A stretch of 64,000 bases of DNA from Caballeronia catudaia (GCF_001544755.2 NZ_FCOF02000001.1:372001-436000), one strand, 5' to 3'; counted from the stretch's first letter, positions 1 through 9,998 are shown. Notes: generated from the sequence alone by a model not told the origin. A program made the numbers and translations.

Positions 1-783
1 CTCGTCTACTCGCCCATCGCGCACATGGTCTGGGAACCGAGCGGCTGGCTCGCATCGGCGGGCGTGCTCGACTTCGCGGGCGGCACGGTGGTTCACATCA
101 ACGCCGGTATCGCGGGCCTGATGTGCTGTCTCGTGCTCGGCAAGCGCGTCGGCTACGGCCGTGAAGTGATGGCGCCGCACAATCTCGTGCTCTCGCTGAT
201 CGGCGCATCCATGCTGTGGGTCGGCTGGTTCGGCTTCAACGCGGGTTCCGCGGTCGCCGCCGATGGCCGCGCCGGCTTCGCGATGCTCACGACGCAGATC
301 GCCACCGCGTTCGCGGCGTTCGGCTGGATGTTCGCGGAGTGGATCACGAAGGGCAAGCCTTCGGTGCTCGGCATTATTTCGGGCGCGGTCGCGGGTCTGG
401 TGGCGGTGACGCCGGCTTCGGGCTTCGTCGGCGTGACGGGCGCGATCGTGATCGGCATCGTCGCGGGCGTGATCTGCTTCTGGTCGGCGACGTGGCTCAA
501 GCACAAGTTCAACTACGACGACTCGCTCGATGCGTTCGGCGTGCACGGCGTGGGCGGGGTCATCGGCGCATTGCTGACGGGCGTGTTCGCAGTGAAGGAC
601 ATCGGCGGCTTCGATGGCAGCATCCTCGTGCAGGCGAAGGGCGTGGTCGTCACGCTGGTCTACGGCGGCGTCGTGAGCTTCATCCTGCTCAAGGTCATCG
701 ACATGACGATGGGCCTGCGCGTCACCGAAGAACAGGAACGCGAGGGTCTCGACGTCACGTTGCACGGCGAGCACGTCGAATAA
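1..783 (+). CDS. amtB: Ammonium transporter AmtB, 3' part (start lies outside the window)
   Basis: The frame is open from the first base, so the N-terminal part is missing and about 260 residues remain. The protein is a polytopic inner-membrane ammonium channel of the Amt/Mep/Rh family. Both pore histidines are visible: one in the GGTVVHINAG segment near the start and the second in FGVHGVGG. The helices that follow end in a short charged cytoplasmic tail. In proteobacteria this gene usually follows glnK, whose product blocks the channel; that gene would lie upstream of the window. A strong terminator follows. Family assignment is secure. Confidence 0.96.
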   Translation, partial: LVYSPIAHMVWEPSGWLASAGVLDFAGGTVVHINAGIAGLMCCLVLGKRVGYGREVMAPHNLVLSLIGASMLWVGWFGFNAGSAVAADGRAGFAMLTTQIATAFAAFGWMFAEWITKGKPSVLGIISGAVAGLVAVTPASGFVGVTGAIVIGIVAGVICFWSATWLKHKFNYDDSLDAFGVHGVGGVIGALLTGVFAVKDIGGFDGSILVQAKGVVVTLVYGGVVSFILLKVIDMTMGLRVTEEQEREGLDVTLHGEHVE

Positions 784-853
784 CGATTTCGCCGCAACCC
801 GCGCGTCGCGAGAGGGCGCGGCGGTTCGGCCAAGCAACGAGCGCAGCGACTTT

Positions 854-881
854 GCCCGCCTTCGAAGGCGGGCATTTTTTT
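854..881 (+). terminator. Rho-independent terminator after amtB
   Basis: A perfect inverted repeat GCCCGCCTTC/GAAGGCGGGC is followed by a run of seven T. It lies 70 bases after the amtB stop codon and closes that transcript. Confidence 0.9.
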
Positions 882-1093
882 GGCTGATGCGTTTTCGCGG
901 ATTTCGCCGGGCGCGGGACTGAAAGTATCGCGCGAATAGAGGGAATCGCACGCGAGCGCCGTGCGTCAAGGGCCGGGAAACCTTGTCGATTGGCGGTTCA
1001 TCCCCAGTTAGGCAAAGCAATTGCTCTACAATCTTTCCCTCCCGGTGTCGACCAGAGTCGGCGCTGGCCCCACGCAAAGCTCGCGAGAAATTC
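882..1093. other. Intergenic region between amtB terminator and gshA
   Basis: No gene is seen here. TACAAT at 1027-1032 resembles a -10 box for gshA, but no convincing -35 box lies 16-18 bases upstream, so I do not call a promoter. Confidence 0.4.
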
Positions 1094-2383
1094 ATGGTTC
1101 CGCACTTAGTTACGGCGTTAAGTGGCCCGCTGCTCGACCTCGAGCGGAAAATTCTCGAGGCCATGCCTGCTATCGAGCGGTGGTTCCGGCTCGAATGGCA
1201 AGAGCACACGCCGCCGTTTTACTGTTCCGTCGACCTGCGCAACGCGGGGTTCAAGCTCGCGCCCGTCGACACCAATCTCTTCCCAGGCGCCTTCAACAAT
1301 CTGCCGCAGGAAGTGCTGCCGCTCGCGGTGCAGGCGGCGATGGCGTCCATCGAGAAGATCTGCCCCGACGCGAAGAATCTGCTCGTCATTCCCGAGCGCC
1401 ACACGCGCAACGCCTTCTATCTGGAAAACGTCGCGCGGCTCGCGCTGATCATGCGGCAGGCGGGGCTGCACGTGCGCTTCGGCACGCTCGACGAAAACAT
1501 TCACGGCCCGGTGACCATCGCGCTCGCGGATGGACAAAAGATCGTGCTGGAGCCGCTCGAACGCACGCCGCGGCGTCTCGGACTCAAGAACTTCGATCCC
1601 TGCTCGATCCTGCTGAACAACGATCTGTCCGCCGGCATTCCGCCCGTGCTGGAAAATCTGCACGAGCAATATCTGCTGCCGCCGCTGCACGCGGGCTGGG
1701 CCGTGCGCCGCAAGTCGACGCATTTTGCCTGCTATGACGACGTCGCGAAGAAGTTCGCGAAGATGGTCGAGATCGATCCGTGGATGGTGAATCCGTACTT
1801 CGCGCACGTCGAAGGTGTCGATTACGAAGCGCGCACGGGGGAGGAAGCGCTCGCGGAAGCCATCGACGGCGTGCTCAAGAAGATCGCGAAGAAATATCGC
1901 GAGTACGGCATCAGCGAGCGTCCGTACGTCGTGATCAAGGCGGACGCCGGCACCTACGGCAAGGGCGTGATGACCGTGCACGACGCGAGCGAGGTCGCCG
2001 CGCTGACCAAGCGCGAGCGCACGAAGATGAACGACGCGAAGGAAGGCCTGCAAGTCCACGACGTGATCGTGCAGGAAGGCGTGCACACCTTCGAGCGCGT
2101 CGAGGATGCGGTCGCCGAGCCGGTGGTGTACATGATCGACCGGTATGTGGTCGGCGGGTTTTATCGCGTGCACGAGTCGCGCGAACGCGACCAGAATCTC
2201 AATGCGCCGGGCATGCATTTCGTGCCGCTCGGTTTCGAGCACACGGCGCTGCCCGACACGCACGCGAAGCCCGGCGCCGCGCCGCCGAACCGCTTCTACA
2301 TGTATGGCGTGGTGGCGCGGCTCGGGCTGCTGGCGGCGTCGGTCGAGCTCGAAAAGACCGATCCTGAAGCCATTCAGGTGTGA
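1094..2383 (+). CDS. gshA: Glutamate--cysteine ligase (proteobacterial ATP-grasp-like type)
   Basis: Catalyses the first, ATP-dependent step of glutathione synthesis, joining glutamate and cysteine in the cytoplasm. The 429-residue protein matches the GshA family known from Acidithiobacillus and beta-proteobacteria rather than the E. coli type. The segment VVIKADAGTYGKGVMTV, about residues 278-294, looks like a nucleotide-binding loop. The ATG at 1094 is chosen because the family begins with a short lead into LSGPLLDLERKILEAMP; an upstream in-frame start at 983 would add an unlike 37 residues. gshB follows 62 bases downstream, so the two genes of the pathway are probably cotranscribed. Confidence 0.93.
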   Translation: MVPHLVTALSGPLLDLERKILEAMPAIERWFRLEWQEHTPPFYCSVDLRNAGFKLAPVDTNLFPGAFNNLPQEVLPLAVQAAMASIEKICPDAKNLLVIPERHTRNAFYLENVARLALIMRQAGLHVRFGTLDENIHGPVTIALADGQKIVLEPLERTPRRLGLKNFDPCSILLNNDLSAGIPPVLENLHEQYLLPPLHAGWAVRRKSTHFACYDDVAKKFAKMVEIDPWMVNPYFAHVEGVDYEARTGEEALAEAIDGVLKKIAKKYREYGISERPYVVIKADAGTYGKGVMTVHDASEVAALTKRERTKMNDAKEGLQVHDVIVQEGVHTFERVEDAVAEPVVYMIDRYVVGGFYRVHESRERDQNLNAPGMHFVPLGFEHTALPDTHAKPGAAPPNRFYMYGVVARLGLLAASVELEKTDPEAIQV

Positions 2384-2445
2384 TCAGGTGTGAAAACGCG
2401 GCTTGCGGTAAGCTCGCAGGCCGCGCACCGAACTAGCAAACTGCC

Positions 2446-3402
2446 ATGAACATCCTCTTTATCGCCGATCCGCTCGATCGCTTCAAGATCTACAAGGACA
2501 CGACTTACGCGATGATGGCCGAGGCCGCGCGGCGCGGTCACGTGCTCTACGCGTGCGAGCCGCAGCATCTCGCGTGGACCGGCGCGAAGGTCGAGGCGAG
2601 CGTGCGGCGCTTCGCGATCGTCGGCGACGAGGCGAACAGCGACCGCAATCCGTGGTACGCGGCGGAGCAGGCCGAGCATCTGCCGCTCACGCATTTCGAT
2701 GCCGTGCTGATGCGCAAGGACCCGCCGTTCGACCTGGAATACGTGAATGCCACCTGGCTGCTGGAGATCGCCGAGCGCGACGGCGCGCGCGTCTTCAACA
2801 AGCCGCAGGCAATCCGCGATCACTCGGAGAAGCTCGCCATCGCGGAATGGCCGCAGTTCGTCACGCCCACGCTCGTCACGCGCGACGCGGCGCGCCTGCG
2901 CGCTTTCCACGCCGAACACGGCGACGTCATCCTGAAGCCCCTCGACGGCATGGGCGGCATGGGCGTGTTCCGCGTGAAGGCGGACGGCATGAATCTCGGC
3001 TCGATCGTCGAGATGCTGTCGGAAGACGGCGCGCGCACGGTGATGGCGCAGAAGTTCATTCCCGAGATCAAGGACGGCGACAAGCGCATCCTCGTGATCG
3101 GCGGCCAGCCCGTGCCGTATTCGCTCGCGCGCATTCCGCAGGGCAGCGAAGTGCGCGGCAATCTCGCAGCGGGCGGCTTGGGCCGTGCGCAGCCGCTCTC
3201 GGCGCGCGATCGTGAAATCGCCGAAACGCTCGGGCCTGTGCTGCAGGCGCGCGGCCTGCTGCTGGCCGGGCTCGACGCCATCGGCGACTATCTGACCGAA
3301 GTCAACGTCACGAGCCCGACCTGTTTCCGCGAGATCATGGATCAGACCGGATTCGACGTCGCGGGCATGTTCATCGACGCGCTCGAACGCGCGGCCCACT
3401 GA
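2446..3402 (+). CDS. gshB: Glutathione synthetase
   Basis: Adds glycine to gamma-glutamylcysteine, the second ATP-dependent step of glutathione synthesis. At 318 residues it has the usual length. The N-terminal substrate domain ([20 protein letters not shown]), the ATP-grasp glycine-rich loop ([16 protein letters not shown], about residues 163-178) and the C-terminal metal-binding NVTSPT segment are all intact. It lies directly after gshA. The glutaredoxin encoded at 10486 would use the product, glutathione. Confidence 0.97.
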   Translation: MNILFIADPLDRFKIYKDTTYAMMAEAARRGHVLYACEPQHLAWTGAKVEASVRRFAIVGDEANSDRNPWYAAEQAEHLPLTHFDAVLMRKDPPFDLEYVNATWLLEIAERDGARVFNKPQAIRDHSEKLAIAEWPQFVTPTLVTRDAARLRAFHAEHGDVILKPLDGMGGMGVFRVKADGMNLGSIVEMLSEDGARTVMAQKFIPEIKDGDKRILVIGGQPVPYSLARIPQGSEVRGNLAAGGLGRAQPLSARDREIAETLGPVLQARGLLLAGLDAIGDYLTEVNVTSPTCFREIMDQTGFDVAGMFIDALERAAH

Positions 3403-3667
3403 GTCTGCCGACGCACGGAACGGCACCCGGCGTCGCGTCAGACTCACTTCTAAGGGACTGTTAGAATTGATGTCCCGGCGCACGGGGTTTGGGGGCGCAA
3501 TCGTCTCTCGAGACTCGTCGGGTAACTGAGCCGCAGGACGGTTGATTTCCGCCCGGGCGGCATCCACGTTAGTTTTGTGTTCCGCGCCGCTCGCGCGCTT
3601 TCGAGCGGAATCGGGCGTTATCGTCTGATTTTTGTCGCTAAATCGTCGCTTGAGGCAACATCCTGAC

Positions 3668-4159
3668 ATGGCTGGCATCCTGATCATCGCGCACGCACCT
3701 TTCGCTACCGCACTACGCGAGTGCATCGCGCATATTTACGGCGGCTTGCCCGCGCGCATCGGCGTCATCGATGTGACGCCCGACTGCGATCCCGTCGAAG
3801 TCCGTGCCTTCGCGCGCTCCGAAATAGATCGCCTGAAGGAAGACAACGGCGCGATCGTGCTGACCGACGTCTTCGGCGCGACGCCCGCGAATATCGCCGC
3901 GAGCCTGCGCGATGCCGACGTGCGCGTGCTCGCCGGCTGCAACCTGCCGATGCTCGTGCGCGCCGTCTGCTACCGCGCGACGCCGCTCGACACGCTCACC
4001 GAAAAGATCCTTCAGGGCGGCTCGAAGGGCATTCAGGAACTGGATTCGTCCACGCCGCTCAATCCCTGCGCGCTCGCCACCAAAGCCGCCGGCTCGCCTG
4101 ATCCCGCATGCTCGGCAAGCGCGGATCTCGTGAGCGCCAAGGCGGCCGCCAGCCACTGA
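3668..4159 (+). CDS. PTS system EIIA component, mannose/fructose (ManX) type
   Basis: A small cytoplasmic phosphocarrier of 163 residues. The IIA-Man fold is recognisable from ILIIAHAPFATALREC at the N-terminus, where His9 would be the phosphorylated residue, and from the DVFGATPANIA segment. The last 40 residues, after the domain, are low-complexity Ala/Ser/Pro. No EIIB, EIIC or EIID gene accompanies it, and HPr and EI follow immediately, so a regulatory rather than transport role is likely; this is inference. The ATG at 3668 is preferred over an in-frame start at 3632 because homologues begin MAGILIIAH. Confidence 0.9.
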   Translation: MAGILIIAHAPFATALRECIAHIYGGLPARIGVIDVTPDCDPVEVRAFARSEIDRLKEDNGAIVLTDVFGATPANIAASLRDADVRVLAGCNLPMLVRAVCYRATPLDTLTEKILQGGSKGIQELDSSTPLNPCALATKAAGSPDPACSASADLVSAKAAASH

Positions 4160-4196
4160 CGCCGCTCATTTCATTCATCTAGCGTTTCGGAGCATC

Positions 4197-4466
4197 ATGC
4201 TGCAACAAGAAACAACAATCGTGAACAAGCTGGGGCTCCACGCACGCGCTTCGGCGAAGCTCACGCAACTGGCGGGCAATTTTCAATGCGAAATCTGGAT
4301 GAGCCGCAACGGCCGCCGGATCAACGCGAAGAGCATCATGGGCGTGATGATGCTGGCGGCGGGCATCGGCAGTTCGGTGACGATCGAAACCGAAGGGTCC
4401 GACGAGGCCGAAGCCATGCAGGCAATGCTCGCGCTCATCGCCGATAAATTCGGGGAAGGGCAGTAA
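4197..4466 (+). CDS. ptsH: Phosphocarrier protein HPr
   Basis: An 89-residue general phosphotransferase carrier that passes phosphate from EI to EIIA proteins. His15 lies in the motif KLGLHARAS, and Ser46 lies in NAKSIMGVMMLA, the site phosphorylated by HPr kinase in bacteria that have HprK. An hprK gene is present in this window at 57695-58663, so dual phosphorylation is plausible. The gene starts 37 bases after the EIIA gene and is followed by a terminator. Confidence 0.97.
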   Translation: MLQQETTIVNKLGLHARASAKLTQLAGNFQCEIWMSRNGRRINAKSIMGVMMLAAGIGSSVTIETEGSDEAEAMQAMLALIADKFGEGQ

Positions 4467-4492
4467 GCGCTTCGTCGCCGTATTGGGCCCGT

Positions 4493-4522
4493 GAAAAGCC
4501 GCGCATCGACGCGGCTTTTTTT
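4493..4522 (+). terminator. Rho-independent terminator between ptsH and ptsI
   Basis: Inverted repeat AAAGCCGCG...CGCGGCTTT with a CATCGA loop, running into seven T residues. It sits between ptsH and ptsI, so EIIA-ptsH messages may partly end here and ptsI may have its own promoter or depend on readthrough. Confidence 0.85.
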
Positions 4523-4678
4523 CGCCTCCGATTTCGTTGACTTCGGGCAACCGTCCCGGCCCTGTCGTGACCGGGTGTTCAGGGACTCATCGAAGGATTC
4601 GAATTTATAATGGACGCGCGGTTGCGCCCGCCGAGGGGGCTCGAGAGACCGCGACAATCAAAACTAGAGGAGGTGCGC

Positions 4679-6439
4679 GTGTCCTTCACGCTGCATGGAA
4701 TTCCCGTCTCGCGCGGCATCGCCATTGGGCGCGCGTATCTGATCGCGCCGGCGGCGCTCGACGTAGACCATTACCTGATCGAACCTGATCAGATCGACGC
4801 GGAAATCGCCCGGTTTCACGCGGCGCAGGCGGCCGTGCTCGCGGAACTCGAAGCGCTGCGCGAAGACCTGTCCGCCGATGCGCCCAGTGAAATGGGCGCG
4901 TTCATCAATGTCCATATGATGATCCTGAACGACGCCATGCTCGTTCAGGAAACCATCGATCTCATTCGTACGCGCCGCTACAACGTGGAGTGGGCGCTCA
5001 CCGAACAGCTCGAAATTCTCGGCGGCTACTTCGACGAAATCGAGGACGAGTATCTGCGCGAACGCAAGGCCGACGTCGAGCAGGTCGTCGAGCGTTTGCT
5101 GAAGGCGCTTGCCGGCGCGCCGACGGCCGCATCGCTCGTCGTGCACACGGCGGCGAGCAACGGCCACAACGAGATGATCGTCGTCGCGCACGACATCGCG
5201 CCGGCGGACATGCTCCAGTTCAAGACGCAGGCGTTCAAGGGCTTCGTGACGGACTTAGGCGGGCGCACGTCGCACACGGCGATCGTGGCGCGCAGTCTCG
5301 GCATTCCGGCGTCCGTCGGCGTGCAGCAGGCGAGCGTGCTGATTCGTCAGAACGATCTCATCATCGTCGACGGCGATCATGGCATCGTGATCGTCGATCC
5401 GGCGCCGATCGTCCTCGAAGAATATTCATACCGCCAGAGCGAGAAGCTGCTCGAGCAGCGCAAGCTCCAGCGCCTGAAGTTCTCGCCGACGCAAACGCTC
5501 TGCGGCACGAAGATCGAGCTGTGCGCGAACATCGAGTTGCCGGACGACGCGCAGGTCGCCGTCGAAGCGGGCGCGATGGGCGTGGGCCTGTTCCGTACCG
5601 AATTCCTCTTCATGAATCACAAGGATCAGTTGCCGGAAGAAGAGGAGCAGTTCGAGGCGTACAAGCGCGCGGTCGAACTGATGAACGGCAAGCCGGTGAC
5701 GATCCGCACGATCGACGTCGGCGCGGACAAGCCGCTCGATTCCATGACCGGCGGCGACGGCTACGAGACCGCGCCCAATCCGGCGCTCGGCCTGCGCGCG
5801 ATTCGCTGGAGCCTGTCCGAGCCGCAGATGTTCATCACGCAGTTGCGCGCGATTCTGCGCGCGTCGGCGTTCGGCGCGACCAAGATCCTGATTCCGATGC
5901 TCGCGCACGCGCAGGAAATCGATCAGACGCTCGATCTGATCCGCGAGGCGAAGCGCCAGCTCGACGAAGAGGGCGTCGCCTACGATCGCCAGATTCAGGT
6001 CGGCGCGATGATCGAGATTCCCGCGGCGGCCATCGCGGTGCGGCTGTTCCTGAGCCGGCTCGATTTCCTGTCGATCGGCACGAACGATCTGATCCAGTAC
6101 ACGCTCGCGATAGATCGCGCCGATAACGCCGTCGCGCATCTGTACGATCCGCTGCATCCGGCTGTGCTGAATCTGATCGCGTTCACGCTGCGCGAGGCGA
6201 AGCGCGCGGGCGTGCCGGTGTCGGTGTGTGGGGAAATGGCGGGCGATCCCGCCGTCACGCGCCTCTTGCTCGGACTCGGGCTCACCGAGTTTTCGATGCA
6301 TCCGAGCCAGTTGCTCGTCGTGAAGCAGGAGATTCTGCGTTCGAGCCTGAAGGCGCTAGAGAAGCCCGTCGCGGACGTGCTCGCCGCCTACGAACCCGCG
6401 GAGCTCGAAGCGGCGCTCGCCGCGTTGCAGAAGGCCTGA
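4679..6439 (+). CDS. ptsI: Phosphoenolpyruvate--protein phosphotransferase (PTS enzyme I)
   Basis: Transfers phosphate from phosphoenolpyruvate to HPr. The 586-residue protein has the full EI layout: an N-terminal HPr-binding part, the swivelling phospho-histidine domain with His199 in GGRTSHTAIVARS, and the C-terminal PEP-binding barrel ending with the catalytic Cys517 in VSVCGEMAGD. The start is taken as GTG at 4679 because AGAGGAGG ends five or six bases before it and the product then begins SFTLHGIPVSRGIAIG like known EI proteins; an ATG at 4610 would add an unlike tail. A second EI domain exists in the fusion at 31547. Confidence 0.96.
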   Translation: MSFTLHGIPVSRGIAIGRAYLIAPAALDVDHYLIEPDQIDAEIARFHAAQAAVLAELEALREDLSADAPSEMGAFINVHMMILNDAMLVQETIDLIRTRRYNVEWALTEQLEILGGYFDEIEDEYLRERKADVEQVVERLLKALAGAPTAASLVVHTAASNGHNEMIVVAHDIAPADMLQFKTQAFKGFVTDLGGRTSHTAIVARSLGIPASVGVQQASVLIRQNDLIIVDGDHGIVIVDPAPIVLEEYSYRQSEKLLEQRKLQRLKFSPTQTLCGTKIELCANIELPDDAQVAVEAGAMGVGLFRTEFLFMNHKDQLPEEEEQFEAYKRAVELMNGKPVTIRTIDVGADKPLDSMTGGDGYETAPNPALGLRAIRWSLSEPQMFITQLRAILRASAFGATKILIPMLAHAQEIDQTLDLIREAKRQLDEEGVAYDRQIQVGAMIEIPAAAIAVRLFLSRLDFLSIGTNDLIQYTLAIDRADNAVAHLYDPLHPAVLNLIAFTLREAKRAGVPVSVCGEMAGDPAVTRLLLGLGLTEFSMHPSQLLVVKQEILRSSLKALEKPVADVLAAYEPAELEAALAALQKA

Positions 6440-6450
6440 TTCGGCTCGCT

Positions 6451-7209
6451 TCATTTCACGCCGCGCGCGCCGCAGACCGGGCAATCCGGCTGGCGCGCGA
6501 TTCTCATCGTGTTCCATTCCATGCGCAGCGAGTCGAGCATCATCAGGCGACCGCCAAGTGTCTCGCCGAAGCCGCCGATCACGCGCAGCGCTTCCGCCGC
6601 CTGCATCGCGCCGATGATGCCAACGGTCGGCGCGAACACGCCCATCGTAGAGCAGGCGACTTCCTCGAACGGCTGATCCGGCGGAAACACGCACGCGTAG
6701 CAGGGCGAGTCCGGCGAACGGAAATCGAACGTGCTGATCTGCCCGTCGAAGCGCAAGGCCGCGCCCGACACGAGCGGTACGCCATGCGCGACGCACGCGG
6801 CGTTGATCGCGTGACGCGTCGCGAAGTTGTCGCTGCAATCGAGCACGACAGCCGCTTGCGGGACGTTTTCATCGAGCCACTTCGCGTCCGCGCGCGCATT
6901 GACCGCTTCGATGACGATATCCGGATTCAGCGCACTCAAGGTCTCGCGCGCCGATGTCACCTTGGGCGCACCGACCGACCGCGTCATGTGCACGATCTGC
7001 CGCTGCAGATTCGTGAGATCGACGGTATCGCCGTCGACCAGCGTGATCTTCCCGACGCCCGATGCCGCGAGATACATCGCGGCGGGCGCGCCGAGACCGC
7101 CCGCTCCGACGATGATCGCGTGGGCATCGAGAAAGCGCTGCTGCGCCTCGATGCCGATTTCATCGACGAGGATATGGCGGGAATAGCGAAGGAGTTGGTC
7201 GTCGTTCAT
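6451..7209 (-). CDS. moeB: MoeB/ThiF/HesA family adenylyltransferase
   Basis: An E1-like enzyme that adenylates the C-terminal glycine of a small sulfur-carrier protein such as MoaD or ThiS. The 252-residue protein shows the nucleotide-binding loop GAGGLGAPAAMYLAASGVG, the acidic LVDGDTVDLTNLQRQ segment, and two CxxC zinc pairs (CYAC and CPVC). Without moaD or thiS nearby the exact partner cannot be decided; moeB is the conventional name in this gene order. It is convergent with ptsI and lies downstream of ctpA. Confidence 0.88.
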   Translation of the reverse strand: MNDDQLLRYSRHILVDEIGIEAQQRFLDAHAIIVGAGGLGAPAAMYLAASGVGKITLVDGDTVDLTNLQRQIVHMTRSVGAPKVTSARETLSALNPDIVIEAVNARADAKWLDENVPQAAVVLDCSDNFATRHAINAACVAHGVPLVSGAALRFDGQISTFDFRSPDSPCYACVFPPDQPFEEVACSTMGVFAPTVGIIGAMQAAEALRVIGGFGETLGGRLMMLDSLRMEWNTMRIARQPDCPVCGARGVK

Positions 7210-7251
7210 CGCGAAGAGAAGCGCTTGCTGGAACGAAGCATTCTAAGCGCG

Positions 7252-7290
7252 TAAAAGACAAAAGGCTTCGCAGCGTCATGCTGCGAAGCC
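7252..7290 (-). terminator. Terminator after ctpA
   Basis: GGCTTCGCAGC at 7264-7274 pairs with GCTGCGAAGCC at 7280-7290. On the minus strand the hairpin is followed by TTTTGTCTTTT. It ends the ctpA transcript, so moeB is probably transcribed from another start or by readthrough. Confidence 0.8.
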
Positions 7291-7311
7291 CTTGCAGGAA
7301 CGACAGGCAGA

Positions 7312-8895
7312 TTACTTCGTCTGCTGCGCGGTCGGCGCCGAAGCCGGTTGCGCGCCCGACGCCGGCGATGAGCCCGGCGTGGCCGGCAGCGCCGGCGGCG
7401 CGACGACCGGCGCGGACGCCGAACGCGCTGGCTTGTTTTGCGCGAGCTTGCGTTCGCTGTACGACTTCGACTCGACGACCTGCTTGCCTTCGAGCTTGTT
7501 CAGCCCCTGCTGCAACATGAAGTCGTCGGTGCTGCCGAATTCGACCGGCTTGCGCTCGCGATCCTTGCGGCGCTGCTCGGGCGTCTTCTTGTCGTTCTGC
7601 TCCTCGAGAATGCGCAGTTGTTCCAGGCGATCCGCTTCGCGCTGCTCCTGCTCCTTCTTCTCGTTCGGGTCCTGCGTGTTCGCGAGGTGATTCGAGTAAT
7701 CGACTTCGCGCGTGACGAGCGCGTCGTCCGGATCGCCGTCCGCATATTGATCCACCGGAACGTCCGGGCGCACGCCCTGGTTCTGAATCGACTTGCCGCT
7801 CGGCGTGTAGTAATAGGCCGTGGTCAGGCGCAGGGCGCTCTCGGCGGTCATCGGGCGGACAGTCTGCACCGAGCCCTTGCCGAAGGTCGTCTTGCCGACG
7901 ATCAGCGCGCGATGATGATCCTGCAGCGCGCCCGCGACGATCTCCGACGCCGACGCCGAGTAGGCGTTGGTCAGCACGACCATCGGCACCTTCTTGAAGA
8001 TTTCCGGCACGCTCTTCAACGGGTCCGCATCGAAGGACGGCAGGCGGTAGTTGTCGTAGGTGTCGCGGAAGGTCTGCTTCGCGTCCGCGATTTGTCCATT
8101 GGTCGACACGACCACCGAGTTATCCGGCAGGAAGGCGCCCGCGACGCCGACCGCGCTCTGCAAGAGGCCGCCGCCGTTGTTGCGCAGGTCGAGCACCAGG
8201 CCTTTCAGGTTCGGCTGCTGGCGCGCGAGGTCCTGCAGCTTCGCGGCGAGGTCCGGCACCGTGCGCTCCTGGAAGCTCGTGATGCGGATGTAGCCGTAGC
8301 CCGGCTCCGGCACCTTCATCTTCACTGACTGCACGCGGATCAGGGCGCGCGTCACGGTGAGCGGGAACGTGCGGTCGTCGCTCTTGCGGAAGATCGTGAG
8401 CGTGACCTTTGTGCCCGGCTCGCCGCGCATCTGCTTCACGGCCTTGTCGAGCGTCATGCCGCGCACGGGCTTGTCGTTGATGCGCGTGATGAGGTCGCCC
8501 GGACGGATGCCGGCGCGGAACGCGGGCGTGTCTTCGATCGGCGAGATCACCTTGATGAGACCGTCTTCCGACGAGATTTCGATACCGAGGCCCGCGAAGC
8601 GGCCCTTGGTCTGCTCCTGCAGTTCTTCGTAATCGGTCTTGTCGAGATAGGACGAGTGCGGGTCGAGGCTCGACACCATGCCCTTGATGGCGGCGGTGAG
8701 GAGCTTTTTGTCGTCGACCGGTTCGACGTATTCGTGCTTGATTTGCCCGAAAACTTCGGCGAAGAGCCGCAATTGTTCGAGCGGCAGGGGCGTGGAGGCG
8801 GTTTGCTGGGCGGACGCGGAGATCTGCAGGGTTGCGAGTGCGCCGGCAGCAACGCCAACGGCGACCAGGCCGAAGTTTTTCAGGTTCTTTCGCAT
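7312..8895 (-). CDS. ctpA: S41 family C-terminal processing peptidase
   Basis: A secreted or membrane-anchored serine protease (CtpA/Prc family) of the periplasm. The 527-residue product has an N-terminal hydrophobic signal or anchor (FGLVAVGVAAGALATLQI), a PDZ domain (ISPIEDTPAFRAGIRPGDLI), and the peptidase core with the Ser in NAYSASASEIVAGAL and the Lys in VGKTTFGKGS forming the catalytic dyad. The tail is charged and ends in a low-complexity Ala/Pro/Ser stretch. ATG at 8895 is chosen because it gives a proper signal sequence; a longer frame to 9060 adds a basic tail unlike the family. Confidence 0.93.
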   Translation of the reverse strand: MRKNLKNFGLVAVGVAAGALATLQISASAQQTASTPLPLEQLRLFAEVFGQIKHEYVEPVDDKKLLTAAIKGMVSSLDPHSSYLDKTDYEELQEQTKGRFAGLGIEISSEDGLIKVISPIEDTPAFRAGIRPGDLITRINDKPVRGMTLDKAVKQMRGEPGTKVTLTIFRKSDDRTFPLTVTRALIRVQSVKMKVPEPGYGYIRITSFQERTVPDLAAKLQDLARQQPNLKGLVLDLRNNGGGLLQSAVGVAGAFLPDNSVVVSTNGQIADAKQTFRDTYDNYRLPSFDADPLKSVPEIFKKVPMVVLTNAYSASASEIVAGALQDHHRALIVGKTTFGKGSVQTVRPMTAESALRLTTAYYYTPSGKSIQNQGVRPDVPVDQYADGDPDDALVTREVDYSNHLANTQDPNEKKEQEQREADRLEQLRILEEQNDKKTPEQRRKDRERKPVEFGSTDDFMLQQGLNKLEGKQVVESKSYSERKLAQNKPARSASAPVVAPPALPATPGSSPASGAQPASAPTAQQTK

Positions 8896-9133
8896 AGAAG
8901 GTGCGGTCGGAATCGGATGGGCTGCATCGTAAGTGTGACGGGCCAGTATACCTGCTCGTCTAGATTGACGACTTAAACGCAACTTAAATGCCTGATGCTT
9001 GGCGACCGGCAGCGTAGGGTTGCGCAGGTATCGCGAACAACCTGTCGAGACCGCCAGCACGCCGCCAGCCGCGCGCCATAGGCGACGAAAGCGCCCTATT
9101 CACGGCACCCTCGTCCGACCCGCGAGACGGGTG

Positions 9134-9880
9134 TCAGCCCGCTTTGCCCTGCTGGGCGACAGCCGCCTGCGCAGCGGCGATGGCTTCCGGATCGCCCAGA
9201 TAGTAGTGCTTGATGGGCTTCAGGTTCTCGTCGAGTTCATAGACGAGCGGTACGCCGTTCGGGATGTTCAGCCCGACGATGTCCTGATCGGAAATATTGT
9301 CGAGATACTTCACGAGCGCGCGGATCGAGTTGCCATGGGCCGAGATCACGATCTGCTTGCCCGACTTGATGGCCGGCGCGATCGACTCGTTCCAGAACGG
9401 CAGCACGCGCGCGACCGTATCTTTCAGGCACTCGGTGAGCGGCAACTGCTCGCGCGGCACGTTCGCGTAGCGCGGATCGCCGTACGACGCGCGCTCGTCG
9501 TCCGGTGCCAGCGCGGGCGGCGGCGTGTCGTAGCTGCGGCGCCAGACGAGCACCTGATCGTCGCCGTATTTTTTGGCCGTCTCCGCCTTGTTCAGACCCG
9601 CGAGCGCGCCGTAGTGCCGCTCGTTCAGGCGCCACGAATGCACGACCGGGATATACATCTGGTCCATCTCGTCCTGCACGTGCCACAGCGTGCGGATCGC
9701 GCGCTTTAGCACCGACGTATAGGCGATGTCGAACTGGTAGCCCGCTTCCTTCAGCAGCACGCCGGCCTGGCGCGCCTCGCGGTTGCCCTGCTCGGTCAGG
9801 TCGACGTCGACCCAGCCGGTGAAGCGGTTTGACTTGTTCCACGTCGATTCGCCGTGGCGGACGAGCACTAGCTTGTACAT
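9134..9880 (-). CDS. gpmA: 2,3-bisphosphoglycerate-dependent phosphoglycerate mutase
   Basis: A glycolytic and gluconeogenic enzyme interconverting 3- and 2-phosphoglycerate. The 248-residue length is normal for the dPGM family. The phospho-histidine motif [18 protein letters not shown] (His9) and the second catalytic histidine in [15 protein letters not shown] are both present. The gene is divergent from the rhodanese-grxC-secB group. Confidence 0.97.
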   Translation of the reverse strand: MYKLVLVRHGESTWNKSNRFTGWVDVDLTEQGNREARQAGVLLKEAGYQFDIAYTSVLKRAIRTLWHVQDEMDQMYIPVVHSWRLNERHYGALAGLNKAETAKKYGDDQVLVWRRSYDTPPPALAPDDERASYGDPRYANVPREQLPLTECLKDTVARVLPFWNESIAPAIKSGKQIVISAHGNSIRALVKYLDNISDQDIVGLNIPNGVPLVYELDENLKPIKHYYLGDPEAIAAAQAAVAQQGKAG

Positions 9881-9998
9881 GATGTCGGTCGGTCAGTTGG
9901 AAAAGCGGGTGCGCCGATCGCGCCCCGTCATCCTGCACGTGCGGGCGGGGCGCCGCCATCGGCCGGACGGCAGAGGCCATCGCGGGAAACGGTTATTT

